From Verrucomicrobiales bacterium (GTDB lineage: Bacteria > Verrucomicrobiota > Verrucomicrobiae > Limisphaerales > UBA1100), in NCBI GenBank assembly GCA_002721895.1, contig PBLV01000063.1:143717-207716 (forward strand): DNA of 64,000 nucleotides. Reading direction: 5' to 3'. The notes below the pieces were generated by a model. The model saw only the letters and a program-made list of their open reading frames with translations, was not told where the DNA came from and did no database searches. Below, one piece after another: positions 36,401-48,400 of this stretch (its first letter is position 1; every line of letters starts with the position of its first letter). The translations under genes and the position numbers were made by a program.

Positions 36401-39400
36401 GTCAGCCAATCGATTAATTTCCGGGAGAACCTTGTCCCGAATATCCTTCGACCCCTTACGACACAACTTGCCATCGATAAATTGTGGCCACTTTCGAATT
36501 CGCCGCTTGGGTTTACTCCAAAAGCCAAAAGAATCCATAAATACCTGCTTTGCAATAATAGGCTTACCCTCTCGACCACTTGCGTCATCAAGAATTACCG
36601 CAGGAGCCCCCTTGAACGAGTAATTCTCTAAATAAGGACGCAAGCCAACGCCCCCACATTTGTATGACCTTCCTTCCGATATAAATGTCGCACAATCACC
36701 TTGCAAAGATATGAATTCTACATTTGGAAAAATAAATTCGGGGCCATCAAAAAATTCAGATTCCAATCCGAGCACATTCCCAAGTGAGCGCCCCTCATAT
36801 TCATCCCTATCAGAGCCCGATATTTTATTCTCACCCGTTCCAAAAAGATTTCCCGATTGAGAAAGAATGAGAGAATTATTACCAGAGGCGGCGACAGCGA
36901 TAATCTCGCCTAGTTCCACGGCTTGATTGTTGTTATTACCATGAGAAATTAAATGCGGTTTTATAAAGACTTCTCTAGTACAGAAATGCGTGTCACCGAA
37001 TGCTTTTTTATATAATTTGAAATTTGCAGTACGGGGCATTTTAATCTCCGACGAAGGAAAAGTGTGAGTAGCGCCGTCGTTTGGCATCATTCTTAATTTT
37101 CCCAAAGGGAACCATCCAGACAAACCTGTCGACCCAAATGTGTCACCTACGCCATTTTCCTGATTAACAAGGGCATGCATCGCCTCACCAATAGAGCCAA
37201 ACGTGAGAACCTCCACGTCAGGCTTCTGCCATTTCCCTAATTTTTTGGTATCCGCCCAATCCGACTTGAGCGTTTCAGGGGGCAGAGTCTCAAGTTCTCC
37301 GTTCTCCGTTATGCTCGGAATGGATATTTGGAGATGCTCCTGAAGTAATGTACCTTCTACGCCTTCGCCGGGGCCGACGTAAACGACATGAGAAACGTGG
37401 TCTATCCAAACCCGACTCCCGGGCTGATAAGTTTTGCCATAGGCCCATTTTTCAGGAGGTAGTGCCGGTTGCTCTATTGCGCTCCACGAAGGATCGTAAA
37501 TTGGGTTAAGGCTAGAAGGGGCGGTTCCCTCTAACTTATAAAAACCTTTGTCGGACTCCCTGCCTAATCTATCGCCTAAATCGAAATCGCTTTCGATTCC
37601 CCCGGTTTTGTTTCTCCAATCTATTTGCTGCAGGGAATTGTCCCCAACGCCGAACACTTTGCCTGAGGCAGTCCTTATCAGAATGTGGTCGGAGCCAGCC
37701 TCAACTTGCAGCGCCTTATCAGAGCCATAATCCTCGTGGTCATATAGCGTATGAGGCTCGGGAGTAAGAGTTGTACTGTTAATCACATCCTCTATATCTG
37801 CCAGCGAATTTGTGCTCAGGTCATAGGTTTTAGTGATCGCTTTGGGTGCGGGCATCGACCATTTTTTGCCGTCCACCCGCTCAAGGGATTCGCTAAAGCC
37901 TATATCGCTAGTATTGTCGTCCTTCATGGAAACGAACACCAGAGTACCGAAAAGGTCATCTCCATCAGCGACCTGAGCGGTAACAATGTCGCCCGCATTA
38001 TAGGACGATTTTGATATTGTACTACCTTGATACTCTGGATCCTCACTGACAGTGGTAGAACGATAGGAAATAGCTCCAGAAAACCCGTAAGGCCCGTCGC
38101 TCCCCGGGCTTACATAGTTAGCGTTCTTAGTGACTCCATCTGCTTGATAAAGATTTAGGTCGAATTCGGGCCCGTAATCCTCCATAATCGTAGCGGTCCC
38201 TGGCCCCGTAGGCGTTCCAGTTACAGTAAATATCGTTCCCCTGTTATTATTTTCGGCATCGGAAAAGCTCATAAAATCCGTATTATAGTTGCGATCAATT
38301 CTATACTTCTTGCCAACCTCAAGATTACTCACACTAAAATCATCATTTAGGGCGTTGTTATTAAATCTGTACCCTGAATACAATTGGATCTCAGAATTTT
38401 CCCAGAAGACTTCGTTTTCCTCCAGGGAGGCGTACGGGTCATTGTTAAACACGTCGGAACCATCCCTACTGAAGAGCATGCCGTGTTCCTTCAATAGACT
38501 TTGGCGTCCAAAATAATATTTTGCCGAGCCACCCCATTCTGTAGCGTAAGGCTTTACGTACAAATAAAAAGTATGAAAGCCTGGGGAAAGTCGAATTGAC
38601 CCCGCATCTATGACTTCGTGGGGGTAATGCGGCGAATCGGAATCAGCGGTAGACGTTTCGTGGTCATGGAATAAAGTTTCAGTAAGTAGTGTCCAGTCAC
38701 TTAAAACCCTTGTATCGCCCACTTCGCCCGGGGAATACAAAACTCCATGATACCCCGCTCCCCCTACTCCATCAAAACCACTCGGAAGGCTATATCCGTG
38801 TGCAGTGCGAAGGTAGGGTCGCCCCTTGATCGCCTCAAGTTCTATTCCATCGCTAGACTTAACAAATATTTGAAACAATAAACCCTCATCCCACGGCTCG
38901 TCCATAGTGGTTGACGTAACCGACCAAGGCTCGGAGTTCCAAGGATTTAATGCTTGCAGCTCCTTTTCGTCTCCGTCTTCAAGAGGAGGTAAAAGAGCCA
39001 CTCCCGTAGCATAATGTTCTGCATCAGACGATATTTCAGCAAAATCAATACCTATTCCACTCATAAAACACTCAAAGCGTTCACCATCCTCCTTCTTAGT
39101 TTTCTCTGCGTCAGTAATGTAAATCCATTGTCCGTATTTAGCGGTATAATACCAATTGCCGCCGGTTTTGCCCAATGACGTCAGCTTATTGTTTGCAGCC
39201 TGGGAGGCCCTGGCAAGGAAGGTGTGTCCTAATATCGGGTCTTCCACCCAATCCCTCATATAGGTTTGACTGACATACTTATTACGGAACCATTCGCTTT
39301 TCGCCAGGGTCCTTCGCTCAAGGGTCGATTTATGCCTGATGGCCCCGTATCGAGTGGCTCGATCTGCTTCCGTCAGGGGCCCTGCCCAATGCAGCTTTGC

Positions 39401-42400
39401 AAATTCTTCGCCCGTCATCCAAGGGTAGAATTCTTCTCTAGCATCAGCTACGTCAGTCCAAACATTCATATAATAATCCCAGTCGGTTTGGTCGCCATAC
39501 CAAATATAACCGGCGTAATCCTCCTTTTGTTCGTAGTCCTCTAAGGGGTATGGAAGTATCCCGGTCACCATATCTGTACTAAGTTTTCCGGCAGCACCAC
39601 CAATTCCATTTCCAGCCCGGTGCTGGATCCGATATTCAGTTTTAACCTCCGCGTCCTCAGTCCATATCTCTGTGCCATATCCTAACAATAATGGAGCGTT
39701 TATGGTAAGGTTGGTCACTAGTAGTCCTGCAGGGTTATTAGTGTCCCCCATATTTTTCACATACATCACCAATGCATTATTTCCTGCCGCCCCAGCTCCA
39801 GCTCTAAAGATATCACTAGCCCCGATGCCCTGAGGGCCGATGTCTATGGAGTTAAGCTCCCCAAACCACCCCCCTTCCCAGGTTGCGGTCACAGGCTTGC
39901 AGGAAACGCTATATATAAAAGCTGTCGAGTCTGCCGCAGTGGTGTTAGATATAAATTCTACACTGTGAGAGGTATGCGTGGCGATGAAAGTAAACCTTGT
40001 CTCCGTCCACCCGCTATGCAAGTAATCGCGGACGGCAATGGCTTGGTTTCCAGTTCCTTCATGGTCGTTATCTAGAGCTCCTCCCTCTATCGCTTCTAGG
40101 TTGTCAACAGTCGAGGCCGGCACGCCCCCCTCCCATGCCCAAATTATTGCTGCAACATAAGGCTTGGCATAGGCGGTCCGGTATGCGGTAAAAAACCGCA
40201 CCTCATATTTCTGGCCCACCGTCAGGGGCTTTGGATAATTCGGCCCATATCTTGCTGCGCTCAGTTCAGATCCTTGGTGCCACTGAGTAAAGCCTGCTCC
40301 GCCCAGCTTATCGGGATTCCATGTTCCAAGCTGAACGTCTGGATTAACCGACGGGTCGAGGGACCCGGAGTCTTTATGGCCCCCGAATCCATATGTGTTA
40401 GGCGTATAATCATACCCCCAGGGCACGAGGTGTAATTTTGCCGCGCCACTGAGGCCTCCTGTTTCAACATGAGACTGTAACCCCCAATAATAATTCGCAC
40501 CCCCGTATTTACTTCGCATCACGCCTGGTCCAGTGTCGTAGCCCAACTGGCGATTTCCCCACGCGGGGCAGTTGTCCTGTATAATTACAACTTTGGCGAA
40601 ATTATAAACCCCCAGACAGGCCAAATCAGAGAGGCTTGGCTTATTGGAGTTATCCCAGGGGCCTCCTGACACGGGCCGGCTATAGTCGTAGTTTTTGTTA
40701 AGCAAATTACTGAGATATTCATAATGGTTACCGTGGTTATCCAGATGCACTTCTAACGTCTGAGCTGAGGCCTCAATCCACCCAGAAGACATACCCTCAT
40801 ACCCTGGATAATGCATCCCGTGATCGCGAAGCTGATCCCTTAGGCCGAGGCTCGAACCTAAAGTGACCGCCCAAGATGTTTCGGCAGTCCCAAACCCAGT
40901 CCTGTCCTCATTCTCCCCCCAAAAAGTCCCCCATTTTGTAACTCCGGGCAAAATTTGTTGTTCCCCGGATTTGCGAGTATGATCGTGCCAGTATGGGGTA
41001 TAGTTGGGGGCGCCGTTGTTGTCCACAAAATCCGGATGATCCTCTATCCATAACCACACGTTGGCAGTCCAGTTGTCGGGAAATAATGGTCGCCACCCAA
41101 AAAGGTCCTCGTGGCCAAATCCAAGCATAGACTTATTAAAGTCCCAATTAGTCAGGTAAGATGTTGTCTCCCATTCCTCACCAGCAACCAAGTCGGGATT
41201 TATGCTGTGCCACCCGGCCTCACTGTGGATTTGAATATCCAGCACTGTATTATCCACTGCGAAGTCGAATGACATCGTAACCTGTGATACATCAATTCCT
41301 TCATCGAGGTGAAAGGATTGATAGAAAACGGGGGTGGCCTGCGGCCATAAAGACGGCACCCCACCTTGCTCGCCCCACCAAACCCCCACCCAGCTACTTC
41401 CTTCTGGCGCATCCAGCCAGTTCCCCGGAATAAGATTGTTTGGTATCCAGGCGGCTGGGAAGAGGGGGTCGTTCGCCGTTGCGGGTAACACGCCGTTAGG
41501 CTGCACAGACCAAGCGGTATCCTTTTTGCTGTCGGAAGAATATTGGCTCTCAAACGGATTCCATTGGACCCCAGTATTATAAATGTTAATCTCTTTGTGA
41601 GATTCTCGCTGAGTCAGTACGGACCATACCGCAACATCAGCGGGGGTTTTGTCCACCGTAGTAGTGACGACTCCCTTGGCATATTGTTTATCAAATTCGC
41701 TGGAATTATAATAGGCTGCGGTGCTCGCCCTCCAATATCCATTATAGAACCAAATTAAATTATCTACATTTGCAACGTGCCTATATACCGGATAACCATC
41801 GGTTGGACTGGGGAGGTCGACCTTCCGGTACGATCCCGCAACCCCCACGCTGGGGTCACTGATGGTTGTGCCGTCCTGACGGATTACACTTCCACCAAAG
41901 AACTCAATGGAGCCCCAATCCTCCGTCGCGATTCTTTTGACATCTGGATTTTCTCCGTTGCTGTCTGTAGCAACATAGGCTGGTCCCGTGTTTGGCCAAT
42001 ATTTATGGAGATAATTATTGTTTAAATTATCGAAATTTGTGCTGGCCGCATCCTGGGTAACCAACGGGGTGATACTCTCGCTTACGCTATTCCACTCGCC
42101 AGGAATAACCCCAGGAAAGGAGTGCTCTCCAGCGTCTTGATCTCCAACCTTACTCCAAAGGGAGCCCGCGTAGGATGCATATTGGCCGTTAACATAATCT
42201 ATATGTTCTATATATGGCTCCCAGGTTTCTCCGTAGGCAATATTGCCTTGTATTAGCGATCCATATTTTACGGCCTCCCCACCCGCAAATGGGTCGGGAT
42301 CGCGGTCCGTCATATGATGAATCAGGCCCCAGTTGTCATTTTGCCAAAGTCCATTTACCGTTAAATCTCCGAACGAATCAAAGGTATCGCTCCCACCATG

Positions 42401-45400
42401 GAACATAACATTATCCGCTCGCCTGACCTCGCCATGAGCTGCTTCGCTGTGGAAATCCAAGCCTTGCACCGGGATGTCCTTACACCCTATAATTGACCCT
42501 AGGATTTTTACATCGCCGTCTTCTGTGACGTAGATCGTAGAGTGCTCATTTGTTGACGCCCAAACAACATTATCATCTGTTAATTTTACCGGAAACGGGA
42601 CCGCCGGAGCATTGCGGTTTGCAGCCAATTTAAGGCAGTTCGCCCTAAGATTATTGTCATCGTTATTATTGAGAGAGTGCTGACTCGGGCGATCCATGTA
42701 TGAATAATTTGCTCGATCCTTAAGCCTATACATCGCAAGGGCGAGGTATTCAGTGCCAGATACCGTCATGGTCTTGCTATCGTGGAAGTAATCTATAACG
42801 CAATGATTTTTGTGCGATCCCCCGTAAGGCAGGTCTAGATCTGGCCAGCCTATGTACTCCCATTTGGGACTAATCCCCGGCTCGTCTTCCGGAAGGGTGT
42901 TTTCGATGGAGACCCATCGTTCGCCCAAATGCTCCCTTTCCGCAAACCAACTAATGGGCCCATTATCGGTCCACGGAGCTGCTTCGCGGGCTCCATTGTA
43001 TTTCTTGTCGTGCCCCCACCAGCTCCGCTCATTCCAATCCGGGGTGCCCCATTCGCGCGTAGTGTTAAAGCGGTCCCCATCGTCCCATTGAGACGTTGGG
43101 TACAAATTCTGAAATTTACCATGTGGCCACGAGATACCGTTCCAGGAAGTGAGCTTGTTGGAGATTTCCGCATTATCCCGATACGGAAAAAGCCAAGCTG
43201 GAACCATCCACCCTCTGTCATTTTGTACGGCCGCCCCCGCCATATGCCGCTCCTTGCTCCCCTCAAACCCTGCGACAACAAAATGTTCCCTCTTCCTCGT
43301 CGCAGAATTATTGGTATCTGTGCCGCCATAAAATTCCCAAGCGGGCTTTATCATCATGGTAGAAAGACTCTTAACGTACTCCGATGTACCATCGAGAGAG
43401 AAATGGACATCATAAGCACCCTCCGCTCCGGATCGAGCCTGTCTTGCGAATGGAATATAGTCCTCAGAGTTGAGAATAAAATGAGTATTTACGACCTTGG
43501 GAACGCCCCGGTTGTCAGGCTTATCAAACCCGACGCATTCAATTCCCCCTTCTTTCCAGAAGTTTATATTGTCGTACCACGGAAGAATTCTTCCTGCGAT
43601 TTTTAATTGCTCCTGAGAGGCCCACCAAGGTGTCACGCCAGCAGGATATAACTCTTCCTCCGGAATCCATGTTACATTATTATGCAAATAGGAATCTTGC
43701 TCGGCGCTAGTCTTATCGAACCAGTCTAACGGAAACGTGGCCCATGCCATCCTCTCCCATTGCGGGGCAGGGTTAGCCCGGTTATGATCTTTTGTTAGGT
43801 ACGTCGCCCACCCCGCAAGGTGGGGGTCGTTTTTATTGCTTGCAATTGGGTCGCCTGCTGCGTGGTTAAAGTTGGCATATGATAAAAGGTCGAATCTGTC
43901 TTCGGCATCAATCAAATCATGAGACCAATCTCCCCAGTCTTCGGGATCGTCGCTAGAGCTATTGAAGCTTTTATCTGTGATGCCTAGGGAATTGTTTTCG
44001 TTCTTCCCGAATCCATATAGCTTCTTGTCTGTAGTAATAAATACGGTATTACCTCCCCCAGACCTAACGAAATCTATGTCGGGCTCTGGGTCCAATAAGG
44101 TATCAGTCGTGCCGTTCGCGTATATTTTTACCCTTTGCAGCTCGTCGTCTTGTGCGTCCTTCAATGGGGCACACATATTATGCCTTCCAAACGTATCTAA
44201 GTTCCATTCTAAATTTGAACCGTAATATGTTTCAGGTTTGCCGTCAATTTTCTTATAATTACTAATTCCGAGGTACCCCAACTCGGAGCTGTCCATCCCA
44301 GAGGCATAGAGTTTATTATCTGAGATCATGAATCTATTTTGCCAGCCCAAACCAGCAGAAACGGCGTAGGTTTTGCTAACGGCATTATTTACGTCAAGAT
44401 ACGTATCTGCGTCCACATCCGGAACCGCGCCACTTACGTTTGTAATCTTAACTGACATTGGGAGGACCGCCGTGTTCTGTAGTCCCGCAAATGAATTGCC
44501 CAATTTAAATTCTGAAACGAACCCTAAATTCCCCCTCAAGACCGTGGGCGAATCAAAGGCATAATTAAATAAATCAACATCTTTCCTTGGTGTGCCCCCA
44601 GGGTTCTCATTAGAGAAAAGGGATAACGTTAATTCTTTTGTTGAACTTATATAGCTCTGGCCATCAACGGCTTGCATCTCGAATGAGATATTAAGATTCA
44701 GGCCGGAATTGGTAAATATATTTGACATGTTATCAAATGGCCTCAAAAGATATTCGCTTTCGCCATGAGTGGAGTCGAGTATATTTTCTGCGCTGGGACT
44801 AACTCCTCCCGCTGGTTCGCCTGAAGCATTATGAGCGTCTAAGCATGAATAAAATACCATTACGTCATTTGATTGGCTCAGCTCGTTCTGCGTCGGCAAA
44901 CTTCCGGAATCCTCATTGGAGTTCCACACTACGCCCCTTTCCTTCGCGTAGACTATATCTCCCAATTCATAGGGTAAGTTATTTTTCCATTCATCCACTC
45001 GTTGCCACATGGATTCAAACAAAGACGGCTGAACGCCAGAAGACGCGCGCCGAGCGTAATATAATATATTTAGTTCCTTTGTGAAATCTCCGGTGTCGAA
45101 TGATTGATCGTGGGTCCAGGGAGCAATCTCTCCCTCTGGTCCGCTGATGTTTTTCCATTTTGGCATTACCTGCAATTTATCCCCAAGCTGCTCAAGCAGT
45201 CCTATATTAGATCCGTTGTTTTCTATTTTGAGTATTGAAGAATTTTTATGGGATATTTCATCGTATTGATATTCAATTTTACTATTCATGCCGCCCAACA
45301 AAGAATCTGAATCGAGGAGTGACTCACTAATAATCCTTGATGCATACTCCACAGGCCGAACAAATACCCAAGATTCACTCACGCCAGGTACTTGGCCTGC

Positions 45401-48400
45401 GGGAATATCAGTATCGGCTTGCCACACATAGGTGCCATCGTGCACTTCCTCGTCAGCGGAGTAGTCCTGGTCGGAAAACCACTGAGATGGTTCGCCGATC
45501 CTTATGTAGGGACTTTCCATAATCCCTGCGTATGTCAGTCCAAAATCAGAATAAGAATCGCCGGCGTTTATCGGCAACCTTAGGTATCTTCCTAAAACAT
45601 TAGCATTGGACATAGAGGAAATAAACCCAGAGTAGGTCGCAAAGTTATTCCCGTCCGCTCCCTTTAGCTGGGGGATTAGTTTAATTGTTTGATTGGAATT
45701 GATGCTGATTTCCCCACCATCATATATTGCGCCATGATTTGGATGGCCAGTATCGGCGTTTCCTCCAGTATATATTTCAGTTGTCAACTCTATTGTTGGG
45801 GGGTATGACTCATCCTCTTTAACGAACTTAATTGGATTTACATCGCCCACTGCTCGACTATCGAGATTAAATCCTGCGTCGAGATTGAAGTCGACATCAC
45901 TATCAATCGAGTCCACCCAGCCCCTGAAAGCCCGTATGGCAGGATGCCTATCTTCATCTTGATTATTCTCGTTAAGTGGGTGCGGAAGGTCTCCTAAAGA
46001 AAGAGTGTCGCCTTCTGCCCTTAGATCAACGCTCCAGTCGTCATAGTTAACATCTACATAGTCAAGCGATGCCAAAAACAAGGGGCTATCTGCATCCGGA
46101 ACGCCCCCGTCCCAAGTATCTATCATATTTGTTGTGGGATATTTTATTCTTGAAGTCCAAAACTTCGTATTGTCGCCGGAGGGATCATAGGTTTTTAATC
46201 TTGGCCCAAAAATATCCAGCTTAGAGTTGAAGGCTGCAGACACGGCGTATTCGCTTGAACCTTCGGCCTTATGTATAAAATCAAAATCTCCTTCGGTTAA
46301 AAAGTATTGCGGCTCCACGCCAGCAGCGATCTCCTCTGAAGATGGATAGGTGCGATCAAGGTCAAATTCCCTACGCGCCACCGGCTGCCAATATTCACTA
46401 GGACGAATAACCAATGTATAGTTGCTCGTAAATCCATCTATAGTCCCGGAATTTATCGACACGGGGAATTCGTAGATTTTTTTACCGACATACCCGGAAA
46501 TGCCAGCCTTATATTGAAGGCCCTCTATAACGGTTGAGTTTTGCAAGTTCCCTTCCAAAACAAAATTATCATCCAATAGGGGAGTTGCATCCGAGACATA
46601 ACAGAACTGTTTAATTTTAACCCGCCATTCATTGTCGTCCATTTTTACGGCGTCACCAATTCGATAGTAATTTTCATAGGTAAGATCATATGAATAATTA
46701 TTCGCGCCAAAGAGGTCTCTCTGTCGAATTTTGAATTTTCCATCCAATTCCTCCAGCCCGTAATATTGAGCGTAAGCCCTTCCTCGATTGTCATTATTTG
46801 CGGGATCGACATTAGGGTCAATACGCTCTGAGGTAAATTCGTTCTCGGTAATTTCCAGCCAAGTCGTTTCGGCATATAAGTTCTTTCCTCTAAATCTGGA
46901 ATATTGTAGATCTTCTACTAGGTTCGATAAAAAATACGCCGTCTCACTTGCGGACTCTTTTGGAAATATCCCAGGAACAATCCCCACACCGGCCGGATCT
47001 GCAGGAGAATCTGTATCCTTTATGCACTGAAAGCAATATGAGGCGACCGCTGCGTCTGCCTTAAGAAATAAAAACTCAGCACTATCCAAAAGGTTCGTAT
47101 TCTCATCTGTGGGATAGCGCCCGGCCCACTCCTGGTAGGTCAGGCTTTCCCCCGAATTCGGGTCGACCATAGTAGGGGTTTTCTCCTTAAGTGTGACAAG
47201 ATCTCCGACTTTGTAATTTTCGGCCTGCTCCATATCCCACGGAGCTATATCATACAATCTTTCAGACATTAATCCAAGTCCGCTTGCTCCATCAAGAGAA
47301 TTAAACCACTGAAGTCCTAGCGTAATCCCCGACTTGTTATTCGGAGGAGAAGTAGATAGGCCCGTCTGTGACGACTTAAAGATTTTAATCCAACCATCGT
47401 AGAGGGTAATCTGAGTAACCATGGATAATGGTGAAATCGCGGTATTGCTGAGAATACTTAGCCTGGTCCACTTCTCTTTGTTTAAAATTGGATCGTTATC
47501 TGCCGATGCCCCCATCGAGACATTAGCCTTAAAGAATAAATTTAAATGTAATGGGAAAAAGTTTTCATTATTATTCTTTAGGGATTTGTAATATATTTTT
47601 GCTCCGTCGTCTTGATATACGTATACTGTGTTATGCTCGTTTCCCGGAGAAACCCATTCAGAATATACTTTCTCTTGTCTCCAGGCATCACATGCGATTG
47701 CTGTGGTCACCTCCCACCAATCTTCCCGTGGGACTCTAGTCATATTGCCTCCGGAATATTCTTTGGTATCATTCCATTCGGGTATATTTGCCAAGGTCTG
47801 AACGTTGCCCTGGGGATTTCCCGTACGATCAACAGTTAAACTGAAAATAGATTCCTGCTGGAGGTCCGATCGCCCCAAATCTATAAAGTGTCTTGCTTCA
47901 AATAAATTTTGCGATGCATCCGCATCAATCGTAGTCGACAAAACCTGATTTTCATCGGCAATAAGATCTTTAAACTTACTACCGTCAAAACCCTTAAAGC
48001 CAGTCTGAAGCAACCCTAATGCTGCACTAAACTCTGAATCCGACATCTCGTCAGTTCTTTTTAGAATAGGCAGAAAAGCGGCGTCAACGTGAGAATTGAT
48101 AAATTTCTTGCCTTCATTCTCGATCTGATCTGCCCTGCCGAGCTTGTTGCCTAATATTAAATAGTGACAGGGGTTGTCTCCATCAACCGAGGCGCTACCG
48201 GTTATAGTCTTAATTGAGAGCAATTTAGTCAAAGCCTGATCCTGGGTGCTGGATTCAAGTTCGTAGTCATAATCTACATTCGTTTTTGGTTGTCCATGAT
48301 CTAAGCTCATCGAGCCCAGCGCCCCATGCCCGCCGACATACATATTGCCATTACTAAAAATTTGGGGCGTTACGAATTCGATTCTCTGCCGAGAAAGCAC

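Noticed and set aside
42929..43606. Plus-strand 225-codon frame and many others antisense to the giant gene
   Set aside because: Low-complexity, Pro/Ser/Arg-rich translations without starts or ribosome sites; they arise because minus-strand Gly/Trp/Asn codons rarely give plus-strand stops.
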